Assembly: GCF_042678045.1 (NCBI RefSeq)
Contig: NZ_JBHUDI010000003.1
Coordinates: 62,001 to 126,000, forward strand
Source of the DNA: Natrinema amylolyticus_A
Lineage (GTDB): Archaea; Halobacteriota; Halobacteria; Halobacteriales; Natrialbaceae
Reading direction: 5' to 3'
DNA length: 64,000 bases
Part shown: in pieces, positions 25,402 through 34,442 of the stretch
How the letters are laid out: each line of letters opens with the position of its first letter
Position numbering within the stretch: the stretch's first letter is position 1
Position numbers and translations under genes: made by a program
The notes under the pieces: generated by a model
Told to the model about the DNA's origin: nothing
Seen by the model: only the letters and a program-made list of their open reading frames with translations
Database searches by the model: none

Positions 25402-26099
25402 GGTAGTGTTCAGATAAGCTGATTCCATGCAAAGCTAAACGATCTGATCCATTCGTCGGCGGTTTCTGCTTCGGCGTTGCTAAAACAGTTCGAGAAACAG
25501 ATGGTTCTGCGTTTTATCTCTCTGAAGACACGTTCGACAGCATTCCGATTTCCATGTTTCTCGTATCTGAAATCGAAGCCGTGGCGCTGGCACGCAGCTT
25601 GCAACGAGTGCGATCCATCGACGAGAAACACGGCGTCATCGACGTCGTGTTTCTCGGAGAGTTCAGTCAGAAACGAATGAGCGAGAACCTTCGTTGTCGT
25701 CGGTTCAAGCTTTGTATGGAGTAATTCGTTCGTCTCAGGGTCGACCGCAGCGTACAGCCAATACTGCTCGTCGTTAAGTCGGATCACCGTCTCGTCAACC
25801 GCAACGTGATCCGGACTTTGCCCCTCTTCGGGCTGTAGATCGGCCTTGTGAACCCAGTTATGAACGGTTGATCGAGCACGTTCGACACCGAATACCTCAA
25901 GAACAGATACAGTATTCGAAAGAGAGAGTCCAGCAAGATGGAGCTGAATACTCAGCTTCATCAGCAATCGCGGTGTCGCTTCTCGTTCGACAAACTCTAA
26001 GTTGATCTCGTCTAAACAACCGTTGAGGCGAGCGTTTTCGGGCATAGAGCACTCGGAAAACGCTCCGCCTCACTTTTCAATCCTTATCTGAACACCGCC
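25402..26099 (-). mobile_element. complete IS6-family insertion sequence with 8-bp target duplication
   Basis: The 698-bp element has ends GGTAGTGTTCAGATAAG and, on the opposite strand, GGCGGTGTTCAGATAAG. The 8-bp sequence GAATGGAC occurs directly on both sides (25394-25401 and 26100-26107). One transposase frame fills it. It lies between the pilin gene and aglM. Confidence 0.9.
25410..26045 (-). CDS. IS6-family transposase
   Basis: 211 residues. The DDE catalytic residues are visible: HVAVDETVIRLNDEQYWLYA AVD, then DAVFLVDGSHSLQAACQRHG, and RNAVERVFREIKRR. The N-terminal AGLSLSNTVSVLEVFGVERA RSTVHNWVHKA is the helix-turn-helix. Length fits haloarchaeal IS6 elements (ISH14/ISH15/ISH29 type). 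It appears intact, so the element may be active. Confidence 0.88.
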   Translation of the reverse strand: MPENARLNGCLDEINLEFVEREATPRLLMKLSIQLHLAGLSLSNTVSVLEVFGVERARSTVHNWVHKADLQPEEGQSPDHVAVDETVIRLNDEQYWLYAAVDPETNELLHTKLEPTTTKVLAHSFLTELSEKHDVDDAVFLVDGSHSLQAACQRHGFDFRYEKHGNRNAVERVFREIKRRTICFSNCFSNAEAETADEWIRSFSFAWNQLI

Positions 26100-26175
26100 G
26101 AATGGACATATTGAAGCGATGCTGTAGCACCGGTGAGCGGCGGTGGATCACCTTACGGCTGGGTTCCGAGGCGAT

Positions 26176-27459
26176 TCACCAGGTTAGTCCTTCATAGACG
26201 ATTCCATCGCGGCGCTCGATACACTGTCGACCATCGATAACGACCGGCGTCGCCATCTCGTCGAATTCGGTATCGAGGTTGCGGAACTCATCCCAGTCAG
26301 TGACAACGAGTGCGCCCTCTGCATCACGAAGGGCAGCTGCGGCCGTTGACGCATAGTTAATCTCGGGGAACCGGTCGGCCATTTCGTCGGCAGCAACTGG
26401 ATCGTACGCGACGATCTCGGCACCATGCTCTTGGAGACGTTCGATAATGGGGATCGCCCGCGAGTTCCTGATGTCGTCCGTCTGTGGTTTAAACGACAGG
26501 CCGAGGACCGCGATGCGAGTACCCTCGAGGGAAACGTGCTGCGCGAGCAACTCGAGCATTCGCCTGGGCTGCCGGTCGTTGATCTCGACGGCAGCCTCGA
26601 GCAGTGCGGGATCGTAGTTTTCCTCGCGCGCGGCTGCGATGATTGCGTTCACGTCCTTTGGGAAGCACGAGCCGCCCCAGCCGACACCGCTGCGGAGGAA
26701 CTGTTCGGAGATCCGGTCGTCGAGGCCGATGGCCTCCATCACCTCGTAGGCATCAAGCCCGAACTCCTTGCAGATGTTTCCGAGGTCATTGATCAGGCTG
26801 ATCTTCGATGCGAGGAACGCATTGTTCGCGTACTTGATCATCGCGGCCGTCTGGGGGTCAGTTTCGACGACCGGCGTCTCGGCGTCGAGTACCGGCTCGA
26901 ATACCTCGTGGAGGCGGTTCGATGCCCACTCGGAGTTCGTGCCAAAGACTAGCTTGTCGGGGTTTTGGAAATCAGCAACTGCGCTTCCCTCTCGAAGGAA
27001 CTCGGGGTTCATGCCTACTTCGACGGCGTCATTGTCGTCGGCGCCATTGCGGATCGCCGGTTCGAGTTGCTCTGGGATACTCGGCGGCGTCACCGTACTC
27101 TTGATCACGACGAGATGGCGTTCCGATTTCGTGGCGAGCGCCTCGCCGGTCGCCTCGGCGGCTGCTTCTAACGCACCGAGATCGATGCTGCCGTCGTCGT
27201 TTGATGGTGTGCCGATCGCCAGAAAGGTCACATCCGACTCGGGGATAGCGTCATACGAGGTCGTCGCTGTAAGTCGATCGCCGGCGTGGGTCTCGAGAAG
27301 GTCATCCAGTCCGGGTTCGGTGATCGGTGCCTGTCCGTTGTTGAGCGTCGCGACGATATCTTCGTCGATATCGATCGCGGTCACCTCGTGGCCAAACTCT
27401 GCGAAACAGGCAGCGATCGTCGTCCCGACGTAGCCGCTCCCGATGACAGTAATATGCAT
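26176..27459 (-). CDS. aglM: UDP-glucose 6-dehydrogenase AglM
   Basis: A 427-residue NAD-dependent dehydrogenase that oxidises UDP-glucose to UDP-glucuronate for glycan assembly. It starts MHITVIGSGYVGTTIAACFA with the NAD-binding GxGxxG. The catalytic cysteine lies in VGWGGSCFPKDVNAI (about residue 256), and the C-terminal UDP-binding domain has TRIAVLGLSFKPQTDDIRNS. The start at 27459 is set by the Rossmann strand beginning there. It is divergent from aglF, sharing a 138-bp promoter region. A dead partial copy lies at 13479-14095. In Haloferax, AglM and AglF cooperate to make the glucuronate units of the S-layer glycan. Confidence 0.9.
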   Translation of the reverse strand: MHITVIGSGYVGTTIAACFAEFGHEVTAIDIDEDIVATLNNGQAPITEPGLDDLLETHAGDRLTATTSYDAIPESDVTFLAIGTPSNDDGSIDLGALEAAAEATGEALATKSERHLVVIKSTVTPPSIPEQLEPAIRNGADDNDAVEVGMNPEFLREGSAVADFQNPDKLVFGTNSEWASNRLHEVFEPVLDAETPVVETDPQTAAMIKYANNAFLASKISLINDLGNICKEFGLDAYEVMEAIGLDDRISEQFLRSGVGWGGSCFPKDVNAIIAAAREENYDPALLEAAVEINDRQPRRMLELLAQHVSLEGTRIAVLGLSFKPQTDDIRNSRAIPIIERLQEHGAEIVAYDPVAADEMADRFPEINYASTAAAALRDAEGALVVTDWDEFRNLDTEFDEMATPVVIDGRQCIERRDGIVYEGLTW

Positions 27460-27597
27460 TACCTGACTCAGGCGTAGCCACATAGATCATCCTTGTGATC
27501 GCTCCCTTTCTCTCGCTTGAGGTGGGTTCTTCCAGCGTGAAACCAACCGTGCTTCGGCCAGAAAACACATATAGATGGCATTATCATGTAAGATATA

Positions 27598-28344
27598 ATG
27601 AAAGCAGTCGTACTCGCTGCGGGGGAGGGGACGCGACTCCGGCCGCTGACGGAAGACAAGCCCAAAGGGATGGTGGAAGTCGACGGAAAACCGATCCTCA
27701 CGCACTGTTTCGACAATCTCGTCGAACTCGGCGCGGAAGAGTTCGTTGTCGTCGTCGGCTATCTCAAAGAGGTGATTATCGACCACTACGGCGACGAATA
27801 TCGTGGTGTGCCGATCACGTATGCCCACCAGCGTGAACAGAAGGGGCTCGCACACGCACTGTTGACTGTCGAAGAGTACGTCGACGACGACTTCATGCTC
27901 ATCCTTGGGGACAACATTTTCAACGCGAATCTCGAGGACGTCGTCCGACGCCAGCAGGAGGATCGCGCAGATGCGGCGTTCCTCGTCGAGGAGGTGCCGT
28001 GGGAAGAAGCATCGCGATATGGGGTCTGTGATACCAACAAATACGGCGAGATCACGGACGTCGTCGAGAAACCCGAGGATCCGCCATCGAACCTCGTGAT
28101 GACCGGGTTTTATACATTTACGCCGGCGATCTTCCACGCCTGTCAGTTGGTGCAGCCATCGAACCGCGGCGAGTACGAGATCAGCGAGGCAATCGACCTG
28201 CTGATCCAGTCGGGGCGGACGATCGATGCGATCGGGCTCGAGGGCTGGCGCATCGACGTCGGGTATCCAGAAGATCGCGACGAAGCAGAACGGCGCTTAC
28301 AAGGAGAAGAGGACAAATTGGCCATCGAGGCCGCTTCTGATTAG
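27598..28344 (+). CDS. aglF: UTP-glucose-1-phosphate uridylyltransferase AglF
   Basis: A 248-residue sugar-1-phosphate nucleotidyltransferase: VVLAAGEGTRLRPLTEDKPK GMVEVDGKPI with the phosphate-binding loop and catalytic Lys, FMLILGDNIF with the metal Asp, the VVEKPEDPPSNLVMTGFYTF region, and WRIDVGYPEDRDEAERRL at the end. There is no left-handed beta-helix tail, so it is the short form, as AglF is. It should supply UDP-glucose to AglM. A TATA-like element near AGATATAATG just upstream and a TATAGATGG near 27570 are candidate promoter parts. Confidence 0.87.
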   Translation: MKAVVLAAGEGTRLRPLTEDKPKGMVEVDGKPILTHCFDNLVELGAEEFVVVVGYLKEVIIDHYGDEYRGVPITYAHQREQKGLAHALLTVEEYVDDDFMLILGDNIFNANLEDVVRRQQEDRADAAFLVEEVPWEEASRYGVCDTNKYGEITDVVEKPEDPPSNLVMTGFYTFTPAIFHACQLVQPSNRGEYEISEAIDLLIQSGRTIDAIGLEGWRIDVGYPEDRDEAERRLQGEEDKLAIEAASD

Positions 28345-28430
28345 TTTCAGACGAGCGATTCCTACAGCATTAGTGATGGAGCAGGAAGACAAGAAGATTC
28401 ATATATCGCTTACTACGCGGATACATTACG

Positions 28431-29834
28431 ATGAAGCGGGGGAATCGCTATCGGATACTGAGCGCAACTGGTGTCGCCGGACTTACTGCACTGGCAGTTC
28501 TGATAGCGAATCACCGATTCCCCCAACGGCTCTTCACCACCTACGTACCGTTTTTTAACCGGCTTCCGATAACGGTCCTTTCCGGCGACGAGCTTGGGCG
28601 AATACTTCTACTCAGCGTCGGGATCAGTAGCATCGCACTCGCCCCACTCTACCGACCACGACCGCGACGCCCCATCGATACAATCGTACTCGTCCAACGT
28701 CGCGTAGTCGTGGCGAGTTTAGCTCTCGCAACAATCGGCTATTTCAACTGGTCGCATCGGCTCCCGCGGGCAACCTTGGTACTCCTGACTGGGACCCTCG
28801 CCGTGCTCCTCCCGCTCTGGTTCCTCACAGTCAGTCGACGACCGACGGATGAGCCCGATCGAGCACTGATCGTGGGGAACGATCCGGCGCAGATCAAACA
28901 GCTCTCCGCCGAGACGACGCTTCCGTACGTCGGATATCTCTGTCCGTCGACCATCGTTCCTCGTCGCGACAGTCATCGACAGAGACTTCCCGTCGCTGAC
29001 GGTGGCGAGCAGATTCACGAACTCGAGCGATTCGGTGGGCTCACACGACTCGAGGACGTTCTGCTGGCCAACGACATCGACACGGTCGTCCTCGCGTTCG
29101 AGGAGGCGAATCGCGGTGACCTCTTCGGGGTACTTGACACGTGCTACGAACACGGCGTCGCCGCGAAAGTACACCGCGACTACGCCGACGACGTACTCGT
29201 ATCAGGGGCGCCGACCGGGACGCTCGTCGACGTTGAGGTCGAACCGCTCGATCTACAGGATCACCTGTTGAAGCGTGGGTTCGATGTCGCGTTCGCGCTC
29301 GCAGGGTTGCTCGCGTTCGCACCGCTGTTCGCCGTGATCGCAGTGGCGATCAAGCTCGACAGCGACGGGCCGGTGTTGTACAGCCAGCGTCGGACTGCCG
29401 GGCTGGGCGGTACGCTCACCGTCTATAAGTTTCGAACGATGCACCCCGAGGGTGAGTCACCAGAGCCGATCGACGACGACGAGAACGATCGGATCACGCG
29501 CGTCGGTCAGATACTTCGGTCGACGCATCTCGACGAGCTCCCCCAGCTGTGGCTGATCTTCGTCGGGAAGATGAGCGTGGTCGGTCCGCGCCCAGTCTGG
29601 ACCGACGAGGAAACGCTGCTGGAGGCCGAGACCGACGCTTGGCGTAAGCGCTGGTTCGTCAAGCCAGGGTTGACGGGGCTGGCACAGGTACGCGATCTAG
29701 GAAGCACTGATCCAGAGGCGAAGCTCCGATCGGACCTCGAGTATATTAGACGACAATCGTTCAGACTAGATATCTCGATCGTTGTACGACAGATAGCAAT
29801 GGTATTCGAAGACATCGTTGATTTCATTCAATAG
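28431..29834 (+). CDS. polyprenyl glycosylphosphotransferase (WbaP/WcaJ-type initiating enzyme)
   Basis: A 467-residue membrane enzyme. The N-terminal half has about four membrane helices and a CoA-binding-like domain (RALIVGNDPAQIKQLS). The C-terminal half is the phosphoglycosyl transferase core: the re-entrant helix KRGFDVAFALAGLLAFAPLF AVIAVAIKLDSDGPVLYSQR, then VYKFRTMHPEG, THLDELPQLWLIFVGKMSVV GPRP and KPGLTGLAQV. These enzymes transfer a sugar phosphate from a nucleotide sugar to a polyprenyl phosphate, starting a diphosphate-linked glycan. It is followed two bases later by a GT4 gene that could add the second sugar. Its presence alongside AglJ implies a second initiation route. Confidence 0.88.
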   Translation: MKRGNRYRILSATGVAGLTALAVLIANHRFPQRLFTTYVPFFNRLPITVLSGDELGRILLLSVGISSIALAPLYRPRPRRPIDTIVLVQRRVVVASLALATIGYFNWSHRLPRATLVLLTGTLAVLLPLWFLTVSRRPTDEPDRALIVGNDPAQIKQLSAETTLPYVGYLCPSTIVPRRDSHRQRLPVADGGEQIHELERFGGLTRLEDVLLANDIDTVVLAFEEANRGDLFGVLDTCYEHGVAAKVHRDYADDVLVSGAPTGTLVDVEVEPLDLQDHLLKRGFDVAFALAGLLAFAPLFAVIAVAIKLDSDGPVLYSQRRTAGLGGTLTVYKFRTMHPEGESPEPIDDDENDRITRVGQILRSTHLDELPQLWLIFVGKMSVVGPRPVWTDEETLLEAETDAWRKRWFVKPGLTGLAQVRDLGSTDPEAKLRSDLEYIRRQSFRLDISIVVRQIAMVFEDIVDFIQ

Positions 29835-29836
29835 GA

Positions 29837-30955
29837 ATGCGCATTCTCAGAATCGCACAGAAACTGTACCCGGACGTTGTCGGAGGCGGGCCATATCACG
29901 TCCACGCGCTGAGCCGAGACCAAGCGGCTATGGGCCACGATATCACCGTTGCGACCGTTATGAGCGACCAGTCATTGCCTGCTACTGAGGAGCGGGACGG
30001 ATACACTATCAGACGGTTTCCTGCCATCGCGTCGCCGTTAGGAAACGCTATCTCGCCGGCGCTGATCGACTTCGTTCGAAACAGCGACGAGTACGGCGTC
30101 GTCCACGCTCATTCCCATCTGTATGCCTCGACGGTGGCGGCAGCGATCAACCGTCTGGTCGGCGAGACACCGCTGGCGATCACTAACCACGGACTCTACT
30201 CCCAAAGCGCTCCTCGAGCCGTGTTCGAACTCTACCTCCGGACGATTGGACGGATGACGTTCCAAGCGTCCGATACCGTGTTCTGCTACACTACTATTGA
30301 TCGAGACCGGCTTCGAGCTCGCGGGATCACCAGTTCGATCGAAGTCATCGCGAACGGGATCGACACGACTCGTTTTACGCCGACTGGTCCGACGGCGGAC
30401 AATATTGACAAGACAATGCCGACGATTCTCTTTGTCGGTCGACTCGTTAAAGGTAAACGACTGGACCGCGTAATCGACGCACTCCCCGCAATTCAGTCGG
30501 CAGTTCCCGATACACGATTGGTCGTCTGCGGTGACGGGCCGTTACGACCAGAGCTCGAAGACCTAGCAATCGACCTTGATGTAGCGGGCACCCTCGACTT
30601 TCTCGGCACAGTCCCGTACGATGAAATGCCGACCGTATACCGAAGTGCTGATGTGCTTGTCCTCCCGAGCGAATCGGAAGGTTTACCAAGGACCGTGCTC
30701 GAAGCGCTCGCGACCGAGACACCAGTCATTACGAGCGACCTGCCGCAACTGAGAGAAATCGTAGAGGACACCGGAAAGACGGTCCCGATCGATGAAGATG
30801 TTGGCCTGGCAGATGCTGTTATCGAACTGCTTACTGACGACCACATGCGTGAGTACTGTGGTATGCGCGGTCGAGAACGTGTCGAGGAACAATTTGACTG
30901 GGAAGAGACGGTCCGCAAAACGACAGCAGCGCTGGAACGGCTCGCTATTCGATAA
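29837..30955 (+). CDS. GT4-family glycosyltransferase
   Basis: A 372-residue GT-B retaining glycosyltransferase. The N-terminal acceptor domain has YPDVVGGGPYHVHALSRDQA; the C-terminal donor domain begins PTILFVGRLVKGKRLDRVID and carries the E-x7-E motif in VLVLPSESEGLPRTVLEALA TETPVI. It follows the polyprenyl glycosylphosphotransferase by two bases, so the pair is probably an operon that makes a lipid-linked disaccharide on the cytoplasmic face. Its last 11 bases overlap the end of the convergent GT2 gene. Sugar specificity cannot be read. Confidence 0.87.
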   Translation: MRILRIAQKLYPDVVGGGPYHVHALSRDQAAMGHDITVATVMSDQSLPATEERDGYTIRRFPAIASPLGNAISPALIDFVRNSDEYGVVHAHSHLYASTVAAAINRLVGETPLAITNHGLYSQSAPRAVFELYLRTIGRMTFQASDTVFCYTTIDRDRLRARGITSSIEVIANGIDTTRFTPTGPTADNIDKTMPTILFVGRLVKGKRLDRVIDALPAIQSAVPDTRLVVCGDGPLRPELEDLAIDLDVAGTLDFLGTVPYDEMPTVYRSADVLVLPSESEGLPRTVLEALATETPVITSDLPQLREIVEDTGKTVPIDEDVGLADAVIELLTDDHMREYCGMRGRERVEEQFDWEETVRKTTAALERLAIR

Positions 30956-31940
30956 TCGTCTGGATCCGGTACGGCTCTTGGTCCTGGTAGTAAATTCGGG
31001 TCAGTATTTCTGCGAGGACACCGAAAATGAATATCTGAAGCCCGAACAGGACAAGAGCGGTAACGAGCAATAGACGAGGGAGGTGCGGTTCGAGAGCGTT
31101 TCCAAGAACGAGCCGTGTGAACAACATGTGTATGCCGAGTAAGCCGCCAACGCTGAACACCACTGTACCAATGCTTCCGTACAGGTGTAGTGGACGCGTC
31201 GAAAACCGGTTCCAAAAGGCGTGAAACAGTAGATCGAGTGATCCCTTCATCAAGCGCTTGGCACCGTACTTCGAGCTACCGTACTTACGCTCACGATGAT
31301 TTACTTCTGTTTCTGTGATTCTATATCCCTTATTGTAGAGTTTCGCGGGGATATAGCGATGTCCCTCACCATAGAGGTCAATGTCACGCAGGCTGTCCGC
31401 GTTATAGACTTTTAATGTGCAGCCGAAGTCGTGAATATCTGGACCGGTCCGTTTGGCGAGATAGGTCTGGATAGTTGATGGAAGACGCTTCGTTATCGGA
31501 TCTTGACGATTAACTCGTCGACCACTTACACAGTCGTAGCCTTCCTTATACTTCTTGAGGAGGCGAGGAATATCATTGGGATCGTTCTGTCGATCCGCGT
31601 CCATCGTGACGATTATATCTCCTGTCGACGCGTCGATTCCGGCGGCCAGTGCAGCCGTCTGGCCGAAGTTACGACTGAGAAAGAGAGCACGAACGGTATC
31701 GTGTCGTTCGGCGAGCTCGCGAAGTTGTCTGCGCGATCCATCGGTACTCCCGTCATCAGCAAACACGAGTTCGAACGGGGTGTACTCTTCCAGTTCCGAC
31801 GCCGATAGGACGTTGAGTATCTCGTCTATGAGGGGTTCGATATTTCCCTGTTCGTTATATACAGGAATTACTATTGATAAGCCGCCATAGTCTACCTGAT
31901 CGGAAGTATCTCTTTTGAGTTCTACTCCATCGCTACTCAT
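30945..31940 (-). CDS. GT2 membrane glycosyltransferase, DPM1/GtrB-like
   Basis: A 331-residue enzyme with a GT2 domain (LSIVIPVYNEQGNIEPLIDE, VFADDGSTDGSRRQLRELAE, IIVTMDADRQNDPNDIPRLL KKY) and two C-terminal membrane segments (about 255-280 and 287-312), the layout of polyprenyl-phosphate sugar synthases. These transfer one sugar to dolichyl or polyprenyl phosphate, making a monosaccharide donor for use outside the cell. In this locus it could supply a terminal sugar, as AglD does in Haloferax, or prime another branch. It overlaps the preceding GT4 gene tail-to-tail. Confidence 0.85.
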   Translation of the reverse strand: MSSDGVELKRDTSDQVDYGGLSIVIPVYNEQGNIEPLIDEILNVLSASELEEYTPFELVFADDGSTDGSRRQLRELAERHDTVRALFLSRNFGQTAALAAGIDASTGDIIVTMDADRQNDPNDIPRLLKKYKEGYDCVSGRRVNRQDPITKRLPSTIQTYLAKRTGPDIHDFGCTLKVYNADSLRDIDLYGEGHRYIPAKLYNKGYRITETEVNHRERKYGSSKYGAKRLMKGSLDLLFHAFWNRFSTRPLHLYGSIGTVVFSVGGLLGIHMLFTRLVLGNALEPHLPRLLLVTALVLFGLQIFIFGVLAEILTRIYYQDQEPYRIQTIIE

Positions 31941-31986
31941 TGGTCATCCGATACTCTCCGATCCAAATAACATCTCTGACTTCTCG

Positions 31987-33195
31987 CTATCCCATCGAGT
32001 ATTCGTATGCGGATTCTATCTCGGTGGTGATCTCCTCCCACGCGAATCCCTCAAGAATTCGTTTGCGAGCGTTCGATCCCAGTTGCTGCTGTAGTTCGGG
32101 TGAGCGTACTGCCCGAATCAGATTGTCTGCGAAGGCCTCTGTATCGCCCGGTGGTGAGAGGAGCCCAGACTGGCCGTTTACGAGGTACTCCCCCACCTGA
32201 CCGACGTCCTCAGCGACGATACACTGTCCAGCGAGCATTAGCTCGGTCAATTTCGCTGGGCATTTGGCTCGGTTTACGAGCGTATCGTCGAACGGATAGA
32301 CCGCGACATCTGCTAGCTCGAAGACCCTTGGTAATTCGTCGAATTCTACCCACCCCGTGAGATGGACCGATTCGCCGATGCCAGCGCTTTCGGCGAGCTG
32401 ACCGAACACCTGGCCGTCATCGTCTCTGCCTTCGCCGACGATGACGAACTGGACGTTCGGAATCCGCTTGCGGACCTGCCGAAACACTTCGATGACTCGA
32501 GCGAGTTCGTACTCGAAAAAACGCGTATACAACAGGACAATTGGTCCATCTCCAATGCCGTACTCCGTTCGGAGATTAGACGGGGTGGTATCGACTTGTT
32601 CGAATCGGTCGGGATCTTGGCCGTTCGGCACGTAGAACACCCTCTCTGGATCAATACCGAGACCCCACATCTGTGTCTCCAAGGTCTTACTGGCGACCGT
32701 CACGGCGTCGACGACTCGAGGAGCGAACCGCTCTTGATAGTGCATGACGAGTTCCTCGAGGCGCGATCGCCGTGAGCGCTCGTTTTGACCGCCGTCCCCC
32801 TCCCAGTCGTCGCTGTCGAGGACGACGGGACAGTCGACGCCAAGCCGCCGGAACTGCGAGAGGACCACCGCGACGATACCCGCGTGAGCGATGGGCTTGA
32901 ATACGTGGACCAGATCGGGGCCCAGCGCTCGCACAGCGCTGACGAGTCGCCTGACGACTCGTACGTGCTCGAGACCGCCGCCCTCGAATCGGAGGTTCAC
33001 CACTTCGACGCCGTTGACTTCCATTCGCCGTTCCGAGTATTCGAGGTTATCCCAGGGCGGAACGACAATCGTGACGTCGTGGCCGCGCGCCTGCAACTCC
33101 CGGGCGATCGGGATCATCCGGGCGCTGACCGTCCCTCGCGGCTCGAGGGCGAACGGCGCGACGAAGACGATCCGTCGTGGGGCAGTAACGGTCAT
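31987..33195 (-). CDS. GT4-family glycosyltransferase
   Basis: A 402-residue GT-B enzyme starting MTVTAPRRIVFVAPFALEPR, with VVLDSDDWEGDGG in the acceptor domain and the donor-site block DVAVYPFDDTLVNRAKCPAK LTELMLAGQCIVAEDVGQ. The ATG at 33195 overlaps the stop of the upstream GT4 gene (ATGA), so translation is coupled; a longer in-frame reading to 33486 only covers the neighbour. Donor and acceptor are unknown; the SDDW motif recurs in several GT4 proteins of this locus. Confidence 0.85.
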   Translation of the reverse strand: MTVTAPRRIVFVAPFALEPRGTVSARMIPIARELQARGHDVTIVVPPWDNLEYSERRMEVNGVEVVNLRFEGGGLEHVRVVRRLVSAVRALGPDLVHVFKPIAHAGIVAVVLSQFRRLGVDCPVVLDSDDWEGDGGQNERSRRSRLEELVMHYQERFAPRVVDAVTVASKTLETQMWGLGIDPERVFYVPNGQDPDRFEQVDTTPSNLRTEYGIGDGPIVLLYTRFFEYELARVIEVFRQVRKRIPNVQFVIVGEGRDDDGQVFGQLAESAGIGESVHLTGWVEFDELPRVFELADVAVYPFDDTLVNRAKCPAKLTELMLAGQCIVAEDVGQVGEYLVNGQSGLLSPPGDTEAFADNLIRAVRSPELQQQLGSNARKRILEGFAWEEITTEIESAYEYSMG

Positions 33196-34241
33196 GAGCG
33201 TTCTAGGTCCTCGAACAACTGTACCCACTCTTCCGCTCGTTGTTCGGTCCAGAATCCCTGATCTTCGACGGCCTGGTGGGCGTTCTTGCCGAACTCCCGC
33301 CGCTTCTGCTCGTCTTCGATGAGTTCGCAGACGTAGCGCGTCCACTCTTCGGGCGAGTCCGCATGATACCCCGAGTGGCCGTGTTCGATGATCTCCGTAA
33401 TCATCCCGACGGGCGTGGCGACGACGGGAATGCCGAGCGCCATCTTCTGGACAACAGACGTGTACCCTCCTTTCCCGCGGGTCCATTCGTCGTCAAACAG
33501 CGGTCGGATGCCGATGTCGACCTCTGTGAGGAGATCGAGTTCGTCCTCGAGAGTCCAGGTCTGGTAAGTCACGTCCGGATGGTCCCGGAGCGGAGTAACG
33601 GGTAGGTCGCCCGCCGTTATCACGTGGAGTTCGGTATCGTGCTGCTCCAAGATTGCCGCTAATGGTTCAGTGATGGACGCGAGATAGTGGAGGTTCTGGG
33701 GGTTGCCGATCCAACCCAGCGTGATCGTCTCAGATGGCTCAGTTTCCGATATCTGCTGCCTGTCGGGATACTTGTCTGTTGGAATCGGTGTCGGCAAGCA
33801 GACGACACGATCACAGTGCTGTCGAGCGTAGTTCTTGAGCGTCGGACTGCCGACGATCACCTGCGAACTGCACTGCAGCGTTTGGTCCAACAGCGATTTC
33901 CACTGATCCTCACAGTCTTCCCATTTCGGAGCCGTGTACACGGCATCGTCGAAATCATAAACGATGTCATCGCACAGCCTCTGCAAGAGCGCAACATAGT
34001 GGAACGGCAACGGAACGCGCTGCAGGAAGATGACATCGTAGAGGGGAGCACGAGCTAGCAGCTCGCCCATGAAGAGTACGTAGCCGAGCTCGTCGGGCCC
34101 AGGCAGGCGTTTTGAGAATTTTTTCGCGGAGAGAGTCTTATAGCTGATTTCGGCGTCGTCCAGAGCGGGGAGAAGGTTGAGAACTCGAAATCGGGTACTT
34201 GCCCGTGTTTCGTCTCCAGCGAGAATAAATAGGACATTCAT
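33192..34241 (-). CDS. GT4-family glycosyltransferase
   Basis: A 349-residue GT-B enzyme: MNVLFILAGDETRASTRFRV LNLLPAL at the N-terminus, DIVYDFDDAVY in the acceptor domain, TITLGWIGNPQNLHYLASIT at the donor-domain start, and DIGIRPLFDDEWTRGKGGYT SVVQKMALGIPVVATPVG as the nucleotide-sugar site, where KGGYKxxxxMAxGxPVV is a subfamily feature. It is the first gene of a two-gene operon with the next GT4. Substrate unknown. Confidence 0.85.
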   Translation of the reverse strand: MNVLFILAGDETRASTRFRVLNLLPALDDAEISYKTLSAKKFSKRLPGPDELGYVLFMGELLARAPLYDVIFLQRVPLPFHYVALLQRLCDDIVYDFDDAVYTAPKWEDCEDQWKSLLDQTLQCSSQVIVGSPTLKNYARQHCDRVVCLPTPIPTDKYPDRQQISETEPSETITLGWIGNPQNLHYLASITEPLAAILEQHDTELHVITAGDLPVTPLRDHPDVTYQTWTLEDELDLLTEVDIGIRPLFDDEWTRGKGGYTSVVQKMALGIPVVATPVGMITEIIEHGHSGYHADSPEEWTRYVCELIEDEQKRREFGKNAHQAVEDQGFWTEQRAEEWVQLFEDLERS

Positions 34242-34442
34242 TGCGAGAGGGAATCTCCTTCGGAAGATATGGATTTTTCGGATCGTTAGTTTTCCAGCCG
34301 TCGGCCATTTGGTCGGTTGCAGACAGTAAATTAGAAGACAGTACAGTTCGGACTACAGGATCAAATACTGGCCGCTTAAAGCACAACGCGGTTTGCAGAA
34401 CCCTACGGAAAACGTTTAAACGCCGGATTCTAGAGTGCAGGT

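Noticed and set aside
32785..33322. Plus-strand frames across the GT4 genes at 31987-34241
   Set aside because: They are antisense to two genes with clear GT-B motifs and have non-haloarchaeal composition.
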